Shown here: piece after piece, positions 21,360 to 28,546 of the stretch | How positions within the stretch are numbered: position 1 is the stretch's first letter | Layout: every line of letters begins with the position of its first letter | Assembly: GCA_964518645.1 (NCBI GenBank) | Contig: CAZFGL010000010.1 | Span: 1-30,317, forward strand | Source of the DNA: HGM13006 sp964518645 | GTDB lineage: Bacteria; Bacillota; Clostridia; Oscillospirales; Oscillospiraceae | Length of the DNA stretch: 30,317 nt | Direction: 5' to 3' | Translations under genes and position numbers: made by a program | The notes under the pieces: model-generated | The model's database searches: none | What the model saw: the letters and a program-made list of their open reading frames with translations, nothing else | What the model was told of the DNA's origin: nothing

Positions 21360-23300
21360 TTACAGCACGATCGCAGCTGTATACGCGCTGCGGACAGCCT
21401 GCTGCACGCTGGCTGCCTTCTGGCAGTCTCCGATGGCACGGAAATACTGTCCGGCGGTGCCATAAGCGAGGGCTTCCCGGGTTTTTGGCCGCATCCCCGC
21501 AGACAGGAGCACATCGTCACCGGAGAGGGTGCAGATGTTTCCATCCCCATCCCGGTATTCCACCCCATCCGGGGTAATGGCGGTACAGGCTGCGTTCAGG
21601 ATGAAGGAGAAGTTCTCTTCTGCCTCCCACGCATCCCGGATCATGCTGTAATAGTGTCCCCGGATGGCCTCCCGGGCCAGTGCATCCGTCATTTCCAGAA
21701 CCGTGACCTTATGTCCACGGCGTGCCAGATAAATGCCGGTTTCCACCCCGATCTCACCGCCACCGATCAGTATGACCCGTTCCCCCAGTCCTTCGTCATG
21801 TCCAAGCACGTCCAGTGCATAGTGTACATTTTCTCCGTCGATTCCCGGAATCGGGAGCCGGACCGGCTGGGAGCCCACCGCTGCCAGCACCGCCTCAAAG
21901 CCCTGGGCATTCAGTTCCTCCGGGCTGATTTCCTGATTCAGGTGCAGGGTGATGTTGGCGTTTTCCCGGACTTTTCGGATCAGATAGTCCTTATAATCCC
22001 GCATGGGCCATTTGAAAGACACATAATCGGTGTGCTTGAGAAGGCCACCCAGCCGGTCGGTTTTTTCAAAAAGATGTACCTCATGTCCCTGTTCCGCAGC
22101 GGTGATGGCTGCCACCATACCGCCGGGGCCACCGCCGATCACGGCGGTTTTTTTCTTCTCTCCGGAGGGATGAAGATGATCCATAAAGGGGGACATGCCG
22201 TGCTTTGGATTCACGGTGCAGACCGTCAGCCAGGGGTCACTGGGTCCCCCTACAATGCATTTATTGCACCGGACACAGGGCACCAGATCCTGCGGGCGAT
22301 GCTCCTGCACGCATTTGCCGTACTGGGGATTGCTGATAAAGGCCCGGGCCATGGAAACAAGATCCGCCTTTCCGGTGGAGAGGATCTCTTCATTGGCCGC
22401 CGGGTCAAACAGGCCGGAGGATGCTGCGATCAGGATTTCAGGATTCCCCTTCTTAATCTCCTCCGCCATGTACACCCAGGGGCGTTTCTCCTGATTATAG
22501 CCGGTGGGATGCTGGGGGTCCAGCGTAGATGCCCGCACGGTCATAATATCCACCAGCCCCTTCATCTCTCTGGAGAAGGTAATGGAATCCTGAAGGGTCC
22601 AGCCGTTGTCCACCGGATCATGTCCCGAGATGGTCACTTCGATCAGGAAGTCCCTGCCACAGGCTTTCTTAATGCCGCCGCAGAGCAGCTTTGCAAACCG
22701 CATTCTGTTCTCAAGGCTGCCTCCGAATTCATCCGTCCGTACATTTGTCATGGGAGAAAGGAACCGGGCGGCCAAAGTAAACCGATAGCACATGTGTATA
22801 TGCACCCCGTCAAAACCACACTCCCGGTAGGTTTTCACCTGAGAAACATACCGATCGATGGTCTCATAGATCATGTCCCGGGGCATCTCCACAAAGGGCT
22901 CCGAGAGCATAAACCGGATCTCCTGATTCTTTTCCGGGTCAAATCCGGACACATCATACCCCGGCTCCGGGAAGGAGATCAGGAATCCGTTTGCCAGCGA
23001 GCCGTTGAGATGGATCGCCTCTGCCATTTCACTCATCATATTCTGGGTCAGTCCCTGCCGCACATCCCAGCCCCACATATGGCCGCTCCGATCCGGCGGG
23101 GTAAGATAATGACCGCTGCATGTGACGATGGCTGCGCCGTTGGCCGCCCGGTCAGCGTAATGCCGGATCAAGGTCTCCGTGGGATAATTCTGCGGCCCCT
23201 GGATGGTGCCGGGGGCACTGGGGGGACATATCATTCTGTTTTTCAGGATCCTGCTGCCAACCTGAATGGGAGACAGCAGCGTAGGATAATAATCATGCAT
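21360..23300 (-). CDS. NADH:flavin ene-reductase (OYE / BaiH-like), copy 2
   Basis: A 646-residue three-cofactor ene-reductase, strongly diverged from the copy at 7949. FMN barrel at 1-335 (YPTLLSPIQVG, FLSP, EFGGSLENRMRF), [4Fe-4S] ligands Cys342, Cys345, Cys348 and Cys361, FAD motif GGGPGG (389-394) and second dinucleotide motif GGGEIG (513-518), GDC near 624. In the barrel the usual His-x-x-His motif is replaced by HIHMCYR, so a second active-site His appears to be lost and the substrate or reaction may differ. It also carries a Trp-rich stretch (HMWGWD) near 74-79. It follows the GH3 gene by 19 bases on the same strand, so deglycosylation and C=C reduction are co-expressed. Confidence 0.92.
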   Translation of the reverse strand: MHDYYPTLLSPIQVGSRILKNRMICPPSAPGTIQGPQNYPTETLIRHYADRAANGAAIVTCSGHYLTPPDRSGHMWGWDVRQGLTQNMMSEMAEAIHLNGSLANGFLISFPEPGYDVSGFDPEKNQEIRFMLSEPFVEMPRDMIYETIDRYVSQVKTYRECGFDGVHIHMCYRFTLAARFLSPMTNVRTDEFGGSLENRMRFAKLLCGGIKKACGRDFLIEVTISGHDPVDNGWTLQDSITFSREMKGLVDIMTVRASTLDPQHPTGYNQEKRPWVYMAEEIKKGNPEILIAASSGLFDPAANEEILSTGKADLVSMARAFISNPQYGKCVQEHRPQDLVPCVRCNKCIVGGPSDPWLTVCTVNPKHGMSPFMDHLHPSGEKKKTAVIGGGPGGMVAAITAAEQGHEVHLFEKTDRLGGLLKHTDYVSFKWPMRDYKDYLIRKVRENANITLHLNQEISPEELNAQGFEAVLAAVGSQPVRLPIPGIDGENVHYALDVLGHDEGLGERVILIGGGEIGVETGIYLARRGHKVTVLEMTDALAREAIRGHYYSMIRDAWEAEENFSFILNAACTAITPDGVEYRDGDGNICTLSGDDVLLSAGMRPKTREALAYGTAGQYFRAIGDCQKAASVQQAVRSAYTAAIVL

Positions 23301-23319
23301 GTTTTTTGCCTTCTTTTCT

Positions 23320-26300
23320 TTAAAGTATTCTGACTATGCCGGACAGGAGGGTAATATCCGCCAGGTCATCCCCTGTTGCTTCCAGTGCCTTCTGCCACCC
23401 GGAGCTTTCCACCGCCTGATAGACCCCGCTCCAGCCACCGGACATATTATATTTGTCCCTCTGGCTCACAAGGGAAATACTCATGGGATTTCCCTGCTTG
23501 TCCATAAAACTGTCCACGGGATCCCCCGCCTCGTCCGTCAGGGGCAGCAGTGTCAGTGGATACGCCCCCGGCTGCGCACCCGGACGTACCTGCATCACCA
23601 GATGGAACAGGGTGCCGCAGGGCTTATCACACAGGTTCCCCTCTGTCCACAGCATCACAGTCACGCCCTCTGCCTGCCGTTCCACCTGATGGTGGTATCC
23701 GGGCAGCACGGAGCCGGTCATATCCACCCCAATGGGTCTCAGCACATCCCCGTTATAGCGGATGGTAAAGCCCATCTGCTGCATACCGCAGCATTTTTCC
23801 ATGGCCACCGGAATCCGGAGGGTCTGTCCCGGCTGCGCCTCCAGCGCCACAGGCCGAAGGCCGTAGTCATCCACCTTGATGGTACCGCTCCGGTCTTTGC
23901 AGTTTGTGTTGGGCATCATGGAGGGGGGATTGGTCTCCCCCGGCTTCAGTTTAATTCCCAGATAGGCAAGCCGCTCTCCCTGTTCGTATTCAAAGCCGAT
24001 ACCGATCTGTCCGTCATACCAGTTAATATCCGTAGAGGGGCCGGGCTGATATTCATAGTCCTTATAAAGCTCCCGGAAGGTATGACTGTCCATTAGGGCG
24101 GTGAGCGAGCCTCTCATAAAGTTTCGCAGGGCAGCGGTGGTTCTGCCGGGATACTGGAGATAGTACCGGTAAAGCTCCATAAAGTCCCCGCAGGCACCAA
24201 AGTTCCCGGAGTTATTAAAGCAGAGCAGGCCGCTGTTTGCCCCGATCATGTCGCTGATCTCATACATATAGGATGTGACCCCGTAGCCGTCTGTGATCAC
24301 CATGCCGTCAAAGCCCCATTCCTTCCGGAGCAGTTCCACGGTCAGGTTCCCGTTTCCACAGGCATTGACCGTGCCGACCCGACCAAGGGAGGTCATGATC
24401 CCCCGTCCCTTTCCGATTTTCAGGGCATGCTCAAAGGCAGCGAAATAGATCTCCCGCAGTGCCTGCTCGTTGGAGAATACCACAAGTCCCTCCCGGGATA
24501 TTTCCTGATCGTTGCAGGCAAAATGCTTCAGGCAGCCAACGACGCCCCCTTCCTGAAGCCCCTTCAGGAAATGTCCGCAGGCCATCCCGGACAGATATGT
24601 ATCCTCTGACCAGTAGTTGTTATTCTTTCCGGAGAGACAGCTCCGGTGAATATTGCTGCCGGGCGCATAAAAGAACGAGGTTCCGTTCTCCCCGGAGGCC
24701 GCCGTCTCCCGTGCCAGTGCCAGCCCCAGTTCATACAGCAGGGTCTTGTTGAAGGTGCATGCCAGAATGGTATCACAGTATCTGGTGGTGCGACCCATGG
24801 GCATTTTATTATTTGCCCCGATCTGACCCGGGGTATCGGCAGAATAGGTCACCGGGATTCCGTATTCCAGCAGGGCAGGAATATCAAATCCGCAGTGATA
24901 GAACCGGCACAGCATCTCATTGACGCTCAGCTGGTCAAGGAAATAGTCCCACACCAGATCGTCATTCCATACTTTCGCGCTGATCCCGGTCTGTGCCTTC
25001 AGCGCCTTCAAATCATGATACAGGCCACTTCCCTCGTCCACCGTATAGCGGTACACGTCCTGAAGCATAAAGTTTTTCTGTTTGCCGTCTCCATCCCGGT
25101 AAACACCATTGGTACGGGGCACCGGAATATCCTCCGGGTACAGATATTCCCGGGTGCTATCCATCTCGTAAAAGCTCTCCAGCCCCCGTCTCTCAAAATC
25201 CAGAATCTGATTCGTCTCCCGGGTGTGGGCATTTATCATAACCGTCTCCGGATAAGTCCCCGGTGCCACCACAGGCTTTCCATCCACATCAATCCGGTGA
25301 AGGTAGACAATATGCTCCTTCTCCGTGCCTTTTGCATCATACCGCCAGGAGGTCTCATCACTGCCGGTAAACAGATTCCGGTAGGGTGTGCCGGTCACCT
25401 CGTCCCGGGTAAAGCGAATCTCCTCTCCGCAATCCCAGCACAGCACTGCCGCAGGGTTCCTGTGGGCCAGATTGGCATTGCCCGCCACAGAAAACCGGTA
25501 AGTTCCCCGCTCCAGCACATAGCAGGCGATCACATCGGAGTAGCATGCCACATCTCTGGCATTCCATCGCAGTGTAACCCTATCCCGCTCCCCGGGTGCC
25601 AACAGTGCCGTTTTTTCAAAGGCCGCCAGACAAACCAGTGGCTTTTCCAGATGATAAGGCCCGTTTTCATAATAGGGCGCAGTCACATAAAGCTCCACCA
25701 CATCTTTTCCCGGCCGGGAACCCCGGTTGGTCACTGTGACGCTGCACGAAAACTGCAATTCTCCGTATTCATTTTCCCCGGTTTCCAGCGCTCCCACAGA
25801 CCAGGAAAAGTCCGTATAAGAAAGGCCAAAACCGAAGGGATACACCACCTTTTCCGGGCAGAAGGTCTCAAAATACCGATAGCCCAGATAGACCCCTTCC
25901 TTATAGGCCACATAGTTATGGCCGTAGATATAAAGATCCTCCGTGGTGGACGCCCGGCTGAATACCAGACCGCCGGAGGTAACACTCACCGGATTATCAT
26001 CGTAATCATAAAGGATCTCATCCATCAGCCGTCCGGAGGGATTCTCACTGCCCAGGAGCAGTTCCATCAGAGCCTCTGCCCCTCTGTCCCCGGGGTTGTT
26101 GCAGGTGTAAAAAACACCCCCGATCCTGTCCCCGTTCAGGGGATACACATGGGGCTCCGGGTATTTCAGTTCCACACGGCTCTCATAATCCGCCAGGATC
26201 TCCCGGCCGATATTATTGGAGTACACACCGCCCCCGTAGGTATACATATGGAATTGATGCTCCCTGTTTGTAACAAGGAAATCGCCGTCGATCACGGAAT

Positions 26301-26997
26301 TGCAGGCCAGAACCACAATGACTCTGCTGAAATTGGCCGTGCAGAAGGACAGCATGGCGGTCTCTCCTTCGGAAAGCCTCTCGTCCCCCTTTTCATGGTC
26401 TGCGCCCTCTCCCCCGTGCCGGTAGAGCACCACCACAGCGGTATCGGAAAAATCTCTGGCACGTTGGAGTATATCTCCGGGCATGGCCGCCACCCGGACG
26501 GAACCATCCAGATCGCGGACGTCATAGCCGATAAAGGGCTCATGCTCCAGATACCCCATCCCTCCGAACATTCCCGTGGCAGTACGGGACTGGGGCACAC
26601 AGGTCTTTGTCTCCCCGTCCCAGCCGGAGCCGGTGTAGCCGGGATCCCGGGTCTGATAGTTCCGGTAGAAATCCAGCAGCTCCCGGTTCAGAGATACCCT
26701 GTATTTCCGGCAGATTTCCTCCGTGAAAAACTGGGCTCCGTGACGGCCGAATACATTGAGCTTTACTGCCCCAGTCAGGGGCAGGATCCCTGAGTTTTTC
26801 AGGAGAACAAAGCCCTCCCGGGCAGACTGAAGCTGAAGTTCCTGTGCCCGCTGGTGCCGTTCCAGATATACCGGGTCGTCCCAGTCAAACATGGGGGTTT
26901 CCATTTGCGGTGGGGGTGTCTGTTCCTCTTTTTTCTCCGGCTGCTCCATAACCACCGGGGACGGGGGCGGAGACGGACGCTTTTTGCGTTGCTTCAT
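23320..26997 (-). CDS. GH3 beta-glycosidase, reversed domain order, with cohesin-like tail
   Basis: A 1225-residue glycoside hydrolase family 3 protein in which the usual C-terminal sandwich comes first. After a Pro/Lys-rich tail (1-40) the GH3_C part runs about 55-400 (EGFVLLKNSGILPL, PSGRL, PFGFGLSYTDF). A fibronectin III-like part covers about 407-510. The GH3_N barrel at about 665-930 has KHFACNDQE (824 on) and the nucleophile Asp903 in VITDGYG. A final part at about 1050-1150 (LRIPVAMEKC...IRYNGDVLRPIGV...GTLFHLVMQVRPGAQPGAYPL) looks like a cohesin-type sandwich. No signal peptide, so probably cytoplasmic. Start 26997 is chosen for AAAGGTGG at eight bases; 27015 with GAGG is the alternative. 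First gene of an operon with ene-reductase 2. Natural substrate probably a beta-glucoside or related glycoside; exact sugar unknown. Confidence 0.9.
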   Translation of the reverse strand: MKQRKKRPSPPPSPVVMEQPEKKEEQTPPPQMETPMFDWDDPVYLERHQRAQELQLQSAREGFVLLKNSGILPLTGAVKLNVFGRHGAQFFTEEICRKYRVSLNRELLDFYRNYQTRDPGYTGSGWDGETKTCVPQSRTATGMFGGMGYLEHEPFIGYDVRDLDGSVRVAAMPGDILQRARDFSDTAVVVLYRHGGEGADHEKGDERLSEGETAMLSFCTANFSRVIVVLACNSVIDGDFLVTNREHQFHMYTYGGGVYSNNIGREILADYESRVELKYPEPHVYPLNGDRIGGVFYTCNNPGDRGAEALMELLLGSENPSGRLMDEILYDYDDNPVSVTSGGLVFSRASTTEDLYIYGHNYVAYKEGVYLGYRYFETFCPEKVVYPFGFGLSYTDFSWSVGALETGENEYGELQFSCSVTVTNRGSRPGKDVVELYVTAPYYENGPYHLEKPLVCLAAFEKTALLAPGERDRVTLRWNARDVACYSDVIACYVLERGTYRFSVAGNANLAHRNPAAVLCWDCGEEIRFTRDEVTGTPYRNLFTGSDETSWRYDAKGTEKEHIVYLHRIDVDGKPVVAPGTYPETVMINAHTRETNQILDFERRGLESFYEMDSTREYLYPEDIPVPRTNGVYRDGDGKQKNFMLQDVYRYTVDEGSGLYHDLKALKAQTGISAKVWNDDLVWDYFLDQLSVNEMLCRFYHCGFDIPALLEYGIPVTYSADTPGQIGANNKMPMGRTTRYCDTILACTFNKTLLYELGLALARETAASGENGTSFFYAPGSNIHRSCLSGKNNNYWSEDTYLSGMACGHFLKGLQEGGVVGCLKHFACNDQEISREGLVVFSNEQALREIYFAAFEHALKIGKGRGIMTSLGRVGTVNACGNGNLTVELLRKEWGFDGMVITDGYGVTSYMYEISDMIGANSGLLCFNNSGNFGACGDFMELYRYYLQYPGRTTAALRNFMRGSLTALMDSHTFRELYKDYEYQPGPSTDINWYDGQIGIGFEYEQGERLAYLGIKLKPGETNPPSMMPNTNCKDRSGTIKVDDYGLRPVALEAQPGQTLRIPVAMEKCCGMQQMGFTIRYNGDVLRPIGVDMTGSVLPGYHHQVERQAEGVTVMLWTEGNLCDKPCGTLFHLVMQVRPGAQPGAYPLTLLPLTDEAGDPVDSFMDKQGNPMSISLVSQRDKYNMSGGWSGVYQAVESSGWQKALEATGDDLADITLLSGIVRIL

Positions 26998-27035
26998 GCT
27001 GATTCCACCTTTCATCTGATTTCCTCATGGTAAAA

Positions 27036-27064
27036 ATTATAGTCCCGCCCCCATTTTTTGAAAA
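27036..27064 (-). promoter_or_regulatory. Promoter of the GH3 / ene-reductase 2 operon
   Basis: Minus-strand TATAAT (27041-27036) with TTTTCA (27064-27059) 17 bp upstream. The -35 match is weak, so activation by the divergent AraC protein is plausible. Confidence 0.45.
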
Positions 27065-27115
27065 CCAAGAAATCGGCATATTAGGTGTAAAAATTTTAGA
27101 TATTTGCAGTTATTA

Positions 27116-27143
27116 TTGCAAAATCAGTGAAATCATATATAAT
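27116..27143 (+). promoter_or_regulatory. Promoter of the second AraC gene
   Basis: TTGCAA (27116-27121), 16-bp spacer, TATAAT (27138-27143), 34 bases before the ATG. Confidence 0.6.
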
Positions 27144-27177
27144 ACAGGTGGATATTTTACATTGTGGAGGGTACACC

Positions 27178-28446
27178 ATGGAACACGGCATTTCCCATAT
27201 GATCGACACAATCCACGCCATGGAAAAACAGCTGCGGCAGGATTTTCTTTATATGCTGGTCAAGGGGCTTCCTCCCCTGTACAGTTCTCTTCCGGAGGTC
27301 AACCGGTATTACCGCTTTCATTTCCCGGAGGGTTCCTTCTGTATGCTGCTCCTTCATGCCACCCCCCGGATCCAGGGAGATCCTGTCCGGCAGGACTGGC
27401 TGGAAGCGGCAAAAGCCCACATGGAGACCGGGCTTCAGGATATTTCCGGGGACTTTGAAATTCTGATTCTGGACGCCACCCTTTACTGTCTGGTGGGCTC
27501 CCCCCTGCCCCGGGAGGTTCTCACCGACCGGTTCCACCGGCTCTTTGACGCGCTGGGTCAGCTGAATCGCACCTATACCTGCGCCTGGACCATGGGACTG
27601 GGACGGTATGTGACCCAGATCCCGGACATCCCCCAGACCCTCTCCTCCGCCCAGCACGCCATTAAGTACAGCATCCGGGACGGAATCGAAAAGCTCTACG
27701 ACGGGAATCTGGACTGTATCATATACGAGGGTGGCCTGACCATGATGACCCCCTCGGAGCAGGTCGCCCTGAAACGGCTGATCCAGAAGCCCGACGAGGC
27801 CGCCATGACCGACGGCATCCGCCGCCTGTTCCGGGAAAAGGCCGGGCAGATCGAAAAATACCCGGTTTATGCCTATATGCTGGCGCTACAAATCTCCAAC
27901 ATCTCCATCCAGACCCTCCGGGAACTTATGCCCGTAGACAGACAGACTTATGAACTGTCCCTGAACAACGAGAAACAGATCGACCAGCTTACCACGCTGG
28001 AGGATCTGATTGAGCACACCATCTCCGGCGTTCTGGCCCTGTGCCGCCGGTATCAGATGTTCCTCTCCAGCGGAAAATCCCAGCCCATCTGGCTGGCCAT
28101 CACCTATATTCAGGAGCACTACCGGGAACCGATCACGTTGGAGGCCCTGTCCCGGGTCGCCGACCGGAACCCCCAGTACATCAGTGCCGTATTCTCCAAA
28201 ACCTGTGGCATATCTCTGAAGGAGTATATCACCTCCCTCCGGGTGGAGGAGGCCAAGGGGCTGCTCCGGGCTTCCGGCATGTCCGTGGGCGAGATCGCCC
28301 TGCACCTGGGTTATCAGGACGCCAAGTATTTCAGCCGGATCTTCCGGAATGCCACGGGCTGCTCCCCCCGGGGGTACCGGAACAGCCGCGAACAGCCCCG
28401 GCAGGGAGATGTCCATGGAGATTCTTTAAATTTCCCGGAGCAATAA
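27178..28446 (+). CDS. AraC family regulator between two GH3 genes
   Basis: A 422-residue regulator. The first 300 residues have no recognised sensor motif; this part is similar in plan to the AraC protein at 9951-11210 (middle segment with YTCAWTMGLGRYV, then RRLFREKAGQ). The C-terminal 110 residues are the AraC DNA-binding domain (WLAITYIQEHYREPITLEAL, YISAVFSKTCGISLKEYI, VGEIALHLGYQDAKYFSRIF, SPRGYR). GGAGGG lies before the ATG at 27178; a longer frame overlaps the promoter. It is divergent from the GH3/ene-reductase operon and 100 bases upstream of the next GH3 gene, so it probably controls both. Confidence 0.92.
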   Translation: MEHGISHMIDTIHAMEKQLRQDFLYMLVKGLPPLYSSLPEVNRYYRFHFPEGSFCMLLLHATPRIQGDPVRQDWLEAAKAHMETGLQDISGDFEILILDATLYCLVGSPLPREVLTDRFHRLFDALGQLNRTYTCAWTMGLGRYVTQIPDIPQTLSSAQHAIKYSIRDGIEKLYDGNLDCIIYEGGLTMMTPSEQVALKRLIQKPDEAAMTDGIRRLFREKAGQIEKYPVYAYMLALQISNISIQTLRELMPVDRQTYELSLNNEKQIDQLTTLEDLIEHTISGVLALCRRYQMFLSSGKSQPIWLAITYIQEHYREPITLEALSRVADRNPQYISAVFSKTCGISLKEYITSLRVEEAKGLLRASGMSVGEIALHLGYQDAKYFSRIFRNATGCSPRGYRNSREQPRQGDVHGDSLNFPEQ

Positions 28447-28489
28447 CAGAAATTCCTAACATTTATCCACCTTTTCTCAATCCTCTGCG

Positions 28490-28518
28490 TTGAGCTTTTA
28501 CACCCTAGCTTCTAAAAT
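28490..28518 (+). promoter_or_regulatory. Promoter of the second GH3 gene
   Basis: TTGAGC (28490-28495), 17-bp spacer, TAAAAT (28513-28518), in the 100-bp gap after the AraC gene; no terminator is seen in between, so read-through is also possible. Confidence 0.55.
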
Positions 28519-28546
28519 AGAATCAAATACTTTTGGAGGTGATCCT

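Noticed and set aside
23320..23840. Cellulosome component
   Set aside because: No signal peptide, no dockerin and no scaffoldin in the window; only the cohesin-like sandwich is reported.
24646..26793. A 715-codon plus-strand frame opposite the GH3 gene
   Set aside because: Antisense to conserved GH3 motifs; no start signals; composition unlike the neighbours.
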